NCBI GenBank assembly: GCA_947465645.1
Contig: CANIBQ010000003.1
Span: forward strand, 62,001 to 126,000
Direction: 5' to 3'
From: Acidobacteriota bacterium
GTDB lineage: Bacteria; Acidobacteriota; Vicinamibacteria; Vicinamibacterales; UBA2999
Length of the DNA stretch: 64,000 nucleotides
The notes under the pieces are model-generated. The model was not told the DNA's origin, searched no databases, and was given only the letters and a program-made list of their open reading frames with translations. The stretch's first letter is position 1. Each line of letters begins with the position of its first letter. Shown piece by piece: positions 27,812 to 36,153 of this stretch. A program made the translations under genes and the position numbers.

Positions 27812-29140
27812 CTACTGCGTCCAGATGGCTGTGATGAACGGTTGAAGGCTGTTCCAGTGGGCGCGAAGGCCGGTCGGCTCAGGAAAGACGTACTCATTGT
27901 GAATGTAGTCGTTCATCGTGTTCACGCCCGGCGCCAGGAACGAATGATCCATGTTGGCCGAGCGGATGGCGCGCCCCTGTTGTTTGTTGATTTTCTTCTT
28001 CGCTTCAAGGTCGCTTGAAACTTTCTCGACTTTGACGCGAAGCTTGCTGTTGTCGTCAACGCCAGTGAGGGCGTTGTCCTCGATGTAGCTGTCAACGCTC
28101 AACTCAAGGAACACGCGAAACAGCACGCTCACGGCGTTGGTGTGCTCCTCCAAGCTCAGTTTCCTGAGTTCCATCTCGATGTCGTGGATGCGCCCGCCCG
28201 GAATGCTCAGGACGCAGTCCCTCGGAATCAGCCGATCACGTTTCCGCGCTGAGCCCGCGTTCTTTGTCGCCTTGGCCTTTCCCGTCGCCGTGCCTCCGGC
28301 TGATGCTGCGGTGCCCTGTCCACTTTTGACGGTGGGTGTGACGACGATGTCGGCTGGCAATTCACGCGCATACTTTTGCCGCTGCTTTAACGTGTAAACG
28401 TCGCCCACGCGCTTTTTCTTGCTAACGAGATCATGGATGACGTGCATCAACGCCTTGGCGATTCGCTTCTCGTCCGCAAGGAATTGGAGGTTGCCCTTCT
28501 GCAATTCCAGCCCGAGGCGAGCGCGAACGTCCGGCGTTTCGATGAGACGTTTCAATGTAGTCGCGGGCACCTTGCGCCGTGTCTCTGGCGTCAAGTCGCC
28601 TCGCCGCTGGAGGAAATCGAGCGCTTGCGCGTGCGGCTCCCGCACGCCGCTGCGGTTTCTGAAAAGCTCTGCCTCGTCAGAGCCCCACGGCATCACACCC
28701 GCACCCTGATTCAGACCTGTGTGCCTCAGTTCAATCCAATGGCGCGCTGAATCGCGGTCTGACACTACCAGACACGTCACTGCATCGATGGGACTCTTCT
28801 GGTAGTCGCGACTCAGCTTCCGGAGAGCCTTGAGCGTCGTCACAGGCACCGCTTCCGCTACGATGTCCGGATTCTCCAGCACGCGCAGAGCAGCGAGGCG
28901 GCGATTGCCTTCCAGCACGACCCATCGCGTGGGCGTGCCAAGCACTGGCATCACTATCGATAGGTTTGCTGGGTCGAGGCCGTGGTGGACGATGTCAGCG
29001 GCAAGGGCGACGAGTTTCTTATCGAGGTGGCCAGCGAGCGTTTGGAGCGCCTTGTTCTGTCCCGCGTTCGGCTGCGAGATGCGGGGATTTTCCTCGTCAA
29101 TGAGCAGGTCTGACGGGGAGATGCTGAGCGTCTGCGCCAT
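27812..29140 (-). CDS. ParB/Srx-domain protein, transposon passenger
   Basis: Protein of 442 aa. The N-terminal ~120 residues match the ParB/Srx nuclease-like domain (SPSDLLIDEENPRIS, WVVLEGNRRLAALRVLE). The middle is basic and helical, with a low-complexity linker rich in Ala/Gly/Lys (~residues 265-300). The C-terminal part (IHDIEMELRKLSLEEHTNAV ... NDYIHNEYVFP) resembles a helical domain seen in large ParB-like proteins of mobile elements. The ParB/Srx fold can act as CTPase, nuclease or ATP-dependent switch; which applies is unknown. It starts just inside the right end of the transposon, whose DNA must hold the promoter. Confidence 0.75.
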   Translation of the reverse strand: MAQTLSISPSDLLIDEENPRISQPNAGQNKALQTLAGHLDKKLVALAADIVHHGLDPANLSIVMPVLGTPTRWVVLEGNRRLAALRVLENPDIVAEAVPVTTLKALRKLSRDYQKSPIDAVTCLVVSDRDSARHWIELRHTGLNQGAGVMPWGSDEAELFRNRSGVREPHAQALDFLQRRGDLTPETRRKVPATTLKRLIETPDVRARLGLELQKGNLQFLADEKRIAKALMHVIHDLVSKKKRVGDVYTLKQRQKYARELPADIVVTPTVKSGQGTAASAGGTATGKAKATKNAGSARKRDRLIPRDCVLSIPGGRIHDIEMELRKLSLEEHTNAVSVLFRVFLELSVDSYIEDNALTGVDDNSKLRVKVEKVSSDLEAKKKINKQQGRAIRSANMDHSFLAPGVNTMNDYIHNEYVFPEPTGLRAHWNSLQPFITAIWTQ

Positions 29141-29203
29141 AGGTGGCGCGAAATTACCACAGAAGCTCTACCGTAATTGCGCGGAGCTTCCGTGGTTAGT
29201 GTG

Positions 29204-29216
29204 GTATATATTTACC
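29204..29216. repeat. Right terminal inverted repeat of the transposon
   Basis: gtatatatttacc, exact complement of the left end. Confidence 0.85.
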
Positions 29217-29225
29217 GCCACCGGC
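29217..29225. repeat. Target-site duplication, right
   Basis: gccaccggc, identical to 25644-25652. Confidence 0.75.
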
Positions 29226-29978
29226 AAACATGTCGGCGAGGGCTTCGACGACGCCAGTCTGGACACGTTGTTCTTGACACTTCCCGTGTCGTGGCGCGGC
29301 ACGATTGCGCAGTACGCGGGTCGACTCCACCGCCACCATGATGGAAAACGCGAGGTGCGCGTCCATGACTATGCCGACGTCAACGTGCCGATGCTCGCGC
29401 GAATGTTCGACCGCCGTTGCCGCGGCTATGAAGCCATCGGCTACACGATCCTGCTTCCCGCCAGCGCAATTCCAGGATGGCCAGTCGACGTGACGTTGCC
29501 GGCGAATCCGGTCTGGAAGCGGGACTACTCAGGCAGCGTGCGCCGCCTTGTTCGCGACGGCGTTGACACACCACTGGCCAACCTCTTTGTCCTCGCCGCG
29601 CGGTCGGTGTCGCCAGACGCCGACGGCATCGACAGGGCAAGGAGTGCGACGGAGGCGTTCCTCTATCGGCGCCTCGAAACCTTGGCGGAGACCAGGAATC
29701 GGTTCCGCATTAATGTCGCGCTGCCGATTGCGTTCGATGGCTGTGGGACGCTGGAGGTGGATCTGCTGTGCGCCGACGCAAGGGTCGCCGTGGAGTTGGA
29801 CGGCGCCCAGCACCTCGCTGATCCCGTGGCGTATCGTCGTGACCGTCGCAAGGACCAGTTACTGCAGGAGAACGGCTATTTCGTCCTGCGTTTCCTTGCG
29901 GAGGATGTCGGGAAGGAACTCGACGCCGTGCTGGATGCGATTCTGCGTTCGTTGAGCACTCGTGCCCGTGTCACTTGA
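29226..29978 (+). pseudogene. Primase-helicase-nuclease gene, 3' part
   Basis: Continuation of the gene cut at 25652: KHVGEGFDDASLDTLFLTLP and YAGRLHRHHDGKREV are helicase motifs V and VI, ending the SF2 helicase core. After a linker, the last ~130 residues form a DUF559-like nuclease domain (LEVDLLCADARVAVELDGAQHL, RRKDQLLQENGYFVLRF), the restriction-endonuclease fold with E...D...ExDG-type acids. The gene therefore encoded a primase, helicase and nuclease in one chain. This half has no start of its own. Stop at 29978. Confidence 0.75.
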
Positions 29979-30093
29979 TGGTCGATTTCACTGTACCTAT
30001 TACGTACCTACTACCGAGGTTTCCATCGTTTCGACCGGTTCTGTCGAATCGAAATCCCTGTAAGTCGTTGAGCCGAGGGGGTGTGGTCAAGAC

Positions 30094-30116
30094 CGAATCC
30101 CACCCTCTCCGCCAAC
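30094..30116. repeat. Right attachment repeat of the island
   Basis: Exact 23-bp copy of the tRNA-Ser 3' end at 22809-22831. A degenerate third match (accgaatcccatccgccctctcc) follows at 30211-30233. A hairpin (gcggcgtg, complement cacgccgc) at 30181-30202 may have terminated the tRNA before insertion. Confidence 0.7.
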
Positions 30117-30384
30117 TCCATCTCCATCTCCATCGCCTTCGGCTCGGTCGATGGCGGTTCGGGTGGTCTTCAGGTTTGAAGCGGCGTGCTTTCGCACGCC
30201 GCTATTGGCACCGAATCCCATCCGCCCTCTCCAGTGTGATGCTTCACTCCTGGCATCTTCACCGCATGATCGGCGTACACCCATGATGAGCGAGTCACGC
30301 CCCAGCGTCGCGATCCTGGCAAGCCGCACGTTCGCGCCCTGGCTTCGGGATCTCCGTGCCTCCGGATACGACGTTGAACGTGTG

Positions 30385-30592
30385 TTCCTCTGGTTGCCGT
30401 CCTTGGCAGCGCCAGGAGCTGGATGGCTTCCTTCGGGAGTTCAACAAGCGCGGCTGTCCCGTGATTCCGGTGCTGCTCCCCGGCGCCACCGGCGAGCCCG
30501 AGCTGCCCTTGTTTCTCCGCGGCATGACGTGGGTCGACTTCCGCGCGACCGACCCCGACCCGCTCACGCAGCTTAGTGTCGAGCGCAACCGC
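30385..30592 (+). pseudogene. TIR-domain remnant, C-terminal half
   Basis: In one frame this stretch reads PWQRQELDGFLREFNKRGCP, VIPVLLPGATGEPELPLFL and TWVDFRATDPDPLTQL, the back half of bacterial TIR domains of the type found in defence and signalling proteins. The upstream half with the catalytic Glu is absent or in other frames, and the frame loses similarity after 30592. It lies between the island end and the chromosomal gene ending at 30602. The rest of 30117-30601 holds nothing else I can support. Confidence 0.6.
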
Positions 30593-30601
30593 GATGACGG
30601 G

Positions 30602-31321
30602 CTACTTCCAGGTGATCTCCATCCCGAAGAAGTGCATGAACACTTGCCGCGTTGGTTTGTTCTTCGCATTCATTTGCGGGCTGCGAATGTAGAAATCGAT
30701 CTGCTGAGTAGCAGGATTCGTCTCGCCGGCCGGCAGCTTCTTGTCCGACAGCGGGTAGTTGACGCGCAGTGTCTTCCGGTCACGAAGCCCCTGCGTCACC
30801 ATGAAGTGCATCTCGTAGTTGTCGTACAGCGGTTTCCCATTCAGTGTGGCGCGCCCAAATCCCCATCCGGCCAAGAAGCCGACAGTCTTCGGCCAGTTGT
30901 TGTCGCCGCATCCTGAATCGGTGCCGTGCTCGTGGATGTAGGCGACGATCCCACCGTTCTGGCAAGGGCTGAATTCGTTCCACTTGTCCATCGCCACGAC
31001 CAGATCGCCTTCAGCGGTCTTCAGGCGTGCTTCGAACTTTCCGGTGTTCTGGATTTCGTTGACGTCGATTTCGGCGGTACCGCTGACGGGGCGAACATTC
31101 TTCGCCTCGTTGTCCAGGTGATCCCACCCTTCAGGGTCGTTGAGACCGCCGACCATGTAAATGCGGCCCGCCGAGATGACGAAGTGGCCGTCGTACAGGT
31201 CATGCTGCTCGGGCGCGAAGATATGCACCGTCGCGCCAGGCTGTTGACGCGGGTTGGCCTGCTGTTGCGCGGCCAAGCCAATCGCCGATAGCACGATCAC
31301 CGCAAGTCCGACCGTTCGCAT
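30602..31321 (-). CDS. Exported protein, unknown function
   Basis: From the ATG at 31321 the product is 239 aa with a signal peptide (MRTVGLAVIVLSAIGLAAQQ). The mature part has beta-strand-rich segments (HDLYDGHFVISAGRIYMVGG, GKFEARLKTAEGDLVVAMD) and Cys at FSPCQNGG and DSGCGDNN that could form a disulfide. The C-terminus ends with an aromatic/hydrophobic strand (FMHFFGMEITWK). I recognise no family. It shares the strand of the receptor gene ending at 31411 but lies downstream of it by 89 nt, so it may be expressed with it. Confidence 0.55.
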   Translation of the reverse strand: MRTVGLAVIVLSAIGLAAQQQANPRQQPGATVHIFAPEQHDLYDGHFVISAGRIYMVGGLNDPEGWDHLDNEAKNVRPVSGTAEIDVNEIQNTGKFEARLKTAEGDLVVAMDKWNEFSPCQNGGIVAYIHEHGTDSGCGDNNWPKTVGFLAGWGFGRATLNGKPLYDNYEMHFMVTQGLRDRKTLRVNYPLSDKKLPAGETNPATQQIDFYIRSPQMNAKNKPTRQVFMHFFGMEITWK

Positions 31322-31410
31322 CCGGGACCTCCTTACTGGTCGTAACGAGACACCGCGTGGCACATCACGTCGCATTGATGAGCCAGTGGCGGAAGGCGTC
31401 CGAGCGGCCC

Positions 31411-34400
31411 TCAGAAATCGAACTGCAACGCGAACTTGGCGAAACGCGCCGGGAGGATCCCGGTCGGCTGCCGCCACACCGCAAAGCTGGCGTTTTCCGC
31501 CAGCACCGGGTTGGCGTTCAGCGCGTTGTACACGTCCAGGCTGACGGTCGTACGCGTCCGGCCGAAGTTCAGGATCTTCCCGAATCGCAGATCGATTTGA
31601 TCCCGCCGCTCACCGAACATCGTACCGGGCTCGACCACGTTGATCGTCACGTTGGCGTTGTTGCCCGCGAGGGGCCGGCCGAGCGACGGCAGAACGGCGG
31701 CGTTCGGCGCGTTGAAGTTGGCAGCCAGTTGCGCGCCCGGCAGGTTTTGCCAGGTTCCGCTGATCTGCACCTCGATCCTGGGAATCGTATACGTGCCGAC
31801 CAGCTTCGCCTGCGTCCGAAACGCCGTGTCCACGTGGCAGAACTGAAGCGGCGTCAGGGTCGTTCCGACAATGTTCACCTCGGGGAGCGCCTCCGCGACC
31901 TCGCAGTTATCAGTACTGGTGCGTCCGGTGCTGACCCCACCGAGCAACATCACACCCGACTGCAGCCGGGCGTTAAGGCTGACATCGACGCCATTCCAAT
32001 GCTCGATCTGCCTGCCGAAGTTGCCCGCGAACGTTACGAGGTTAGCCGTCGGCGTCCCGAATCGTGCCGGCTTGATGTCGTAGAGCCCGCTGACCGGATA
32101 CCCTCCGCCGTCTTCCAGATCGGGGTGCGACGGCGCGCGGATGCTGAAGGTGTCGAAATCCGCCGCGGTCAGCGCGCGATCGTCGGTGACGATGAAGTTG
32201 CCGTACCAGCGCCTGAAATAGCTGACGTCAACAGACACGCGGGGCAGCAGCTCGTGCTGCACGCCGGTGGAGAACTGCCAGTTGTACGAGCGGTTGCCCC
32301 AGCCTTCGAGCGTTTCCGGGTCGTAGCTGTTGCCGGCCCTCGTCGTCCCGAAGTCCCGGTTCGTCATCAGCCCGCATTCGCCATTGGCGGCTGGATTCAA
32401 GAGATCGCAGTCGGGGAAGAAGTTGCGGTTCGCATCGTTCCACGACCGGGCCGTGCTCCTGACGAGTCGCTGAACGGGATTGAGCGCATCCCCGAACGCC
32501 AGCGACGGCCCCGTGCCTACGAGGCTCTGCCCGCCCAGGAATTTCGCCAGGCTGACCTTGAGGGCCGTCTTTCCGGTGCCGAAGAGGTCATAGGCGGCGC
32601 CCATGCGCGGAGTCACGTCCTGCCAATCCACGCCCTTTGATGCCTGGGTGGCGAAATTCCGCGTCGGCGCGAACACCGCGGGTCCTACCTGCGTGGACGG
32701 AAACGACGTCTTGTAATGGTCGTACCGGACGGCGTAATTGAGCGTCAGCCGGCCGGTGGTCCATCGATCCTGCGCGTACATCCCCAGATCGAGATCCTGA
32801 TGCGACCTGTCGAAGACCGGTGTCGCAAACATCGTGAGCTGGTTCGGCACGCCGTTGTTGAACCGGTACGCAAGCGGGGCGTCGAGATTCAGGTCGGTGG
32901 ACTCGCGATGGCCGGTGTTGTTGATGTAGCCCACCTTGAAGGCGTGGGCGCCGGTGATGTAGGACACCGAGGCCCGGGTCGCCCAGTTCGAGCTCTGATT
33001 GCGCGAGATGGACGCCGTGGTGGCGCGATACTGAATGCCTGATGCCTGGTCGGTGACGCCGATCCAGCGTTGCGCCAGCCGCTCGGCATTGATGGCTCGA
33101 ATCTCGTCGGGGGTGGCCTCGAGGGGAACATCCGGAATCGGTCCCTCCGGATGGAATCGTCGCGACGTCACGAATCGCCTGTACAGGCTCCCCTCGATCA
33201 GGAGCCGGTTGGTGAGCGGGGACGTCCAATCGACGCTCCAACTGCCGCCGGGATAGTAGCGTTGCGGCACGGCCGATTCCGGCGAGATGGTGGCGCTGAC
33301 GACGTCTGCGCAGGGACAGCCGTACTGGGAATCGGTGGCAAACGCCACCTTGTGCTTCGCGGCCGCCTGCAGCGTCAGGCGGAATGCCCCTTCCTTCCAC
33401 ACCTGGTTCTTGAAGGCCGGGCGGCTCGTATCGGGTGCATAGGTCCACAGGTCGGGATTGAACGCGTTGGCGTTGTAGAAGATCGGGACGTAGGTCTGCG
33501 TCACGAGATACCGGCCTGTCGTGAAGAACCACAACCGGTCCCGCCGGATGGGCCCGCCATAGGCCGGGTTGACATCGACGATCTTCTTCACGCGGTCCGG
33601 CGTTCGCAGACCCCGGTTCCTGAGATCGTCGGTCAAGTTGCTCCCGACGAAATTCTCGTTGGCGAAGGTGGTGATGAACGAGCCCTTGAACTCGTTGCCT
33701 CCCTCGCGGGGGATGAGGTTGACCTGGGCGCCGCCCGTGGCCTGCTCGGCCGAGACGCTCGACGACTCGACGACGGTTTCCTGATACACGGCCATGTTCA
33801 TCGCGCCCTGGCCGCCCGGACCCGTCTCGAGCGTCTGCGTCGCGATGCCGTTGACCATGATCTTGAAATCGGTGGTCCGGCTGCCGTGAATGGTGAGGGT
33901 GCCGCCCGTGAATGGATTGCCGATGTTGCCGCCCACGTCCACCGAGCTCACGTTCATGCCGGGCACGAGCGCGCCCAGCATCCCGGGCGTGCGGTTCGCG
34001 GGCAGGGTGTCCACCAGCTCCTGGCTCAGTACCTGCTGGCGACTGGTGCTCTGCACGTCGACGACCGGCGTTTCGCCGGTGACGGTAATGGTCTCTTCGA
34101 GCGCCCCGACCCGCATATCCGCATTCACCGACGCGGTGAAGTTGCCGGTGAGCTCGATGCCTTCGCGTTTCACGGCGTTGAAGCCGGCCAGCGTGAACGT
34201 CACCGAGTACGAGCCCGGCCGCAGGTTCTCGATCCGGTACTGGCCGGTGCCGTCGGTCACCACCGAGCGTGTCTTCTCGATCAACGCGGGGCTGGCGGCC
34301 TCGACGGTGACGCCGGGCAATACCGCTCCGGACGTATCCTTGACAACGCCGGTGATGGAACCCTGGGCGTTCGCCGCCGCTGGAGCCAGAACGGAGCACA

Positions 34401-34437
34401 CGGCCGCCATCAATGCGAATCGCACGAAACCGCGCAT
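31411..34437 (-). CDS. TonB-dependent receptor-like outer-membrane protein
   Basis: Protein of 1008 aa. A signal peptide (1-25, ending ANAQ) is followed by a carboxypeptidase-regulatory-like domain (GSITGVVKDTSGAVLPGVTV ... IENLRPGSYSVTFTLAGF), a plug region with EETITVTGETPVVDVQ, and a long beta-barrel ending FALQFDF with a terminal Phe, as needed for BamA insertion. It lacks an obvious TonB box, as is common for these Acidobacteriota and Bacteroidota relatives. Such proteins bring large or scarce ligands across the outer membrane. It is an intact paralogue of the frameshifted gene at 9890 and of the receptor at 47015. Confidence 0.9.
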   Translation of the reverse strand: MRGFVRFALMAAVCSVLAPAAANAQGSITGVVKDTSGAVLPGVTVEAASPALIEKTRSVVTDGTGQYRIENLRPGSYSVTFTLAGFNAVKREGIELTGNFTASVNADMRVGALEETITVTGETPVVDVQSTSRQQVLSQELVDTLPANRTPGMLGALVPGMNVSSVDVGGNIGNPFTGGTLTIHGSRTTDFKIMVNGIATQTLETGPGGQGAMNMAVYQETVVESSSVSAEQATGGAQVNLIPREGGNEFKGSFITTFANENFVGSNLTDDLRNRGLRTPDRVKKIVDVNPAYGGPIRRDRLWFFTTGRYLVTQTYVPIFYNANAFNPDLWTYAPDTSRPAFKNQVWKEGAFRLTLQAAAKHKVAFATDSQYGCPCADVVSATISPESAVPQRYYPGGSWSVDWTSPLTNRLLIEGSLYRRFVTSRRFHPEGPIPDVPLEATPDEIRAINAERLAQRWIGVTDQASGIQYRATTASISRNQSSNWATRASVSYITGAHAFKVGYINNTGHRESTDLNLDAPLAYRFNNGVPNQLTMFATPVFDRSHQDLDLGMYAQDRWTTGRLTLNYAVRYDHYKTSFPSTQVGPAVFAPTRNFATQASKGVDWQDVTPRMGAAYDLFGTGKTALKVSLAKFLGGQSLVGTGPSLAFGDALNPVQRLVRSTARSWNDANRNFFPDCDLLNPAANGECGLMTNRDFGTTRAGNSYDPETLEGWGNRSYNWQFSTGVQHELLPRVSVDVSYFRRWYGNFIVTDDRALTAADFDTFSIRAPSHPDLEDGGGYPVSGLYDIKPARFGTPTANLVTFAGNFGRQIEHWNGVDVSLNARLQSGVMLLGGVSTGRTSTDNCEVAEALPEVNIVGTTLTPLQFCHVDTAFRTQAKLVGTYTIPRIEVQISGTWQNLPGAQLAANFNAPNAAVLPSLGRPLAGNNANVTINVVEPGTMFGERRDQIDLRFGKILNFGRTRTTVSLDVYNALNANPVLAENASFAVWRQPTGILPARFAKFALQFDF

Positions 34438-34587
34438 GAGTTTTCCTTTGCGTTAATTTAGATGGACCGGAAGTGGGCTCTTTGTACCCCAAATTCAACA
34501 GAAGTCAAGGCTGGACCTGGAACTGATGGATAATTCCCAATCCCGTGCGGGTCGCCAGCCCGGACGGCAGATTCAAGGAGTAACCGC

Positions 34588-34986
34588 ATGAAGAAACTGT
34601 TTGCCCTCGTCGCTGTCTTGATGTTCGCGAGCTCGATCGACGCGATCGCTCACCACTCGTTTGCCGCCGTCTACGACGCAGAGAAGCCGATGACCGTCAA
34701 GGGCAAGGTGACCAAGGTCGAGTGGATGAATCCTCACATTCACTTCTTTGTCGATGTCGCCGAACCAAGCGGCAAAGTCACGAACTGGACAATCGAGGGC
34801 GGCACGCCGAACCAGCTCTATCGCAGGGGCTGGAAACGAGACTCGTTGAAGGTGGGGCAGGTTGTGACGGTTGACGGATTCCGGTCGAGAACGCCGACCC
34901 ACTTCGCGCTCAACGGCCGCAACGTGACGCTCGACAACGGCACCAAGCTGTTCAGCGGCTCGAATGATGGCGCACCCAGCCGGTGA
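34588..34986 (+). CDS. Exported DUF6152-type protein
   Basis: Protein of 132 aa with a signal peptide ending near IDAIAHH; the start follows an AAGGAG ribosome site. The mature part begins HHSFAAVYDAEKPMTVKGKV, followed by WMNPHIHFFVDV and TVDGFRSRTPTHFALNGRNV, the pattern of the DUF6152 family of small exported proteins. The conserved N-terminal His pair and NPH motif suggest a metal or cofactor site, but no function is established. It is divergent from the receptor and followed 34 nt later by a lipoprotein gene, with which it is probably cotranscribed. Confidence 0.8.
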   Translation: MKKLFALVAVLMFASSIDAIAHHSFAAVYDAEKPMTVKGKVTKVEWMNPHIHFFVDVAEPSGKVTNWTIEGGTPNQLYRRGWKRDSLKVGQVVTVDGFRSRTPTHFALNGRNVTLDNGTKLFSGSNDGAPSR

Positions 34987-35020
34987 TCCGTCCAGACTTT
35001 CAACTCCCGAAGGAGGCTCT

Positions 35021-35842
35021 ATGAGCAAGCGTGTCCTGGTCTCGACTCTTGTGGCGCTGGTTCTCGCGGTGCTTGTGGCAGCCTGTAGTCCTGCGGCGCC
35101 ACCGCCGGCACCCGCGGCGGAAACCTCGGAGGCGGGCGGCATCCCACGGTCGGCGGACGGCAAGCCGGATTTCACCGGCGTGTACACCGTGGGTGGCGTC
35201 GAAGATATCCGCGACAACCTCGCGCCAGGCAGCGAGATCGTGTTCACCGATTTCGGGCTGAAGCGCATCAAGGAAAACAACCTCGCCATCGATCCCAACA
35301 CGAAGTGTCTGCCGTGGGGACCCACGCGGATGATGTGCTGCACCGCCATGCCGATCGCGTTCGTCAACCATAAGGATCTCATCGTCATCATTACCGAGTC
35401 GCAGCAGACGTTCCGCCTCGTGTACATGGACGGACGCCCTGTTCCGGAGGATCTCTACGACAGCGAAGGCAATGTGGACCCGCAGGTGGGCGGCTGGATG
35501 GGGTTCTCGACCGGCAAGTGGGAAGGTGACGCCCTCGTCGTCGAGACCGTCGGGGCAGACGATCGGACGTGGCTCGACGGCCACGGCGGTCATCAGCACA
35601 GCAACAAGATGAAGCTGTCCGAGCGCTTCCAGCCGACCGACGCCATGACGATTTCGTATACCGCCACGATCGACGACCCGACGACCTACGCGAAGCCGTG
35701 GACCTTCGTGAAGACGTTCGCGAAGCAGCCGAACGATCGAATTCTGTCCCATGCATGCATGGAGAACGAGCGCGACCTCCAGTACATGCAGCCCTTGCCG
35801 GTCATGGGTACGCGGCCGCATAAACCAGGTGCACGCGACTAG
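35021..35842 (+). CDS. Lipoprotein, unknown function
   Basis: From the ATG at 35021 (AGGAGG ribosome site) the product is 273 aa with lipobox LVAACS (Cys near residue 22) and a Pro/Ala-rich linker. The mature domain contains DFTGVYT, PNTKCLPWGPTRMMC, and GWMGFSTGKWEGDALVVETVG, a pattern common in exported proteins that accompany DUF6152 genes in this group of bacteria. Three Cys near CLPWGPTRMMCC are notable. No catalytic role can be assigned. Coupled to the DUF6152 gene upstream. Confidence 0.7.
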   Translation: MSKRVLVSTLVALVLAVLVAACSPAAPPPAPAAETSEAGGIPRSADGKPDFTGVYTVGGVEDIRDNLAPGSEIVFTDFGLKRIKENNLAIDPNTKCLPWGPTRMMCCTAMPIAFVNHKDLIVIITESQQTFRLVYMDGRPVPEDLYDSEGNVDPQVGGWMGFSTGKWEGDALVVETVGADDRTWLDGHGGHQHSNKMKLSERFQPTDAMTISYTATIDDPTTYAKPWTFVKTFAKQPNDRILSHACMENERDLQYMQPLPVMGTRPHKPGARD

Positions 35843-35847
35843 GCCCG

Positions 35848-36139
35848 CATGAGGTAACGAAGGCGACGGAGGTAACGGCTCTACACGGAGAACCGGAGAA
35901 ACGGAGCCCGCACTGTGCCCGATGCGTCAAGCGGTTGATCGCCAGCCGGTGAACGCGCTTCGCGCGACTGAAGAGAGCGACGTCCCCACTCACAAGCCGC
36001 ATCCGATCCCGAACGGCTTGCGAGTGGGGATGTCGCTCTCTTCAGCGCCCGCCGGAGGCGGGCGTCACCGGCTGGCCGTCTCCGTTTCTCCGCGCCTCCG
36101 TGTGAGCCCGTTCCCTCCGAATCCTCCGTTACCTACATG
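35848..36139. repeat. Long imperfect palindrome filling an intergenic region
   Basis: The left arm (35848-35999) pairs with the right arm (36014-36139). The inner 32 bp (35968-35999 with 36014-36045) match at 30 positions. Outer blocks (ggagaaacggag, gccagccggtga, aggtaacg) also match, and the left arm carries about 32 extra nt. The palindrome occupies almost the whole 311-nt gap between genes, and no open frame in it is credible. Confidence 0.75.
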
Positions 36140-36153
36140 ATCAGCGCACATCG

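Larger units (their letters stand above)
25653..29216. mobile_element. IS1595-family transposon with passenger genes
   Basis: A 3,564-bp element with perfect 13-bp inverted ends (ggtaaatatatac at 25653-25665, its complement at 29204-29216); similarity extends inward (ctaacc) after a 2-nt gap. It carries one transposase (plus strand) and two passengers on the minus strand, a DNA methylase and a ParB/Srx-like protein. It sits in the helicase motif of the primase-helicase gene. Passenger genes are known for the IS1595 family; this combination I cannot place. Confidence 0.85.
22809..30116. mobile_element. tRNA-Ser-inserted genomic island
   Basis: A 7.3-kb segment bounded by a 23-bp perfect direct repeat of the tRNA-Ser 3' end. 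It contains an AbiE-type toxin-antitoxin pair, a broken primase-helicase-nuclease gene and a nested IS1595-family transposon. No integrase gene or remnant is recognisable, so it is either degenerate or was mobilised in trans. Its base composition in the nested part is visibly less GC-rich than the surroundings. Confidence 0.7.

Noticed and set aside
28830..29978. A 382-aa gene starting inside the ParB-like gene
   Set aside because: The first ~125 residues are antisense to the ParB-like gene and the transposon end; real homology begins at the right target duplication.
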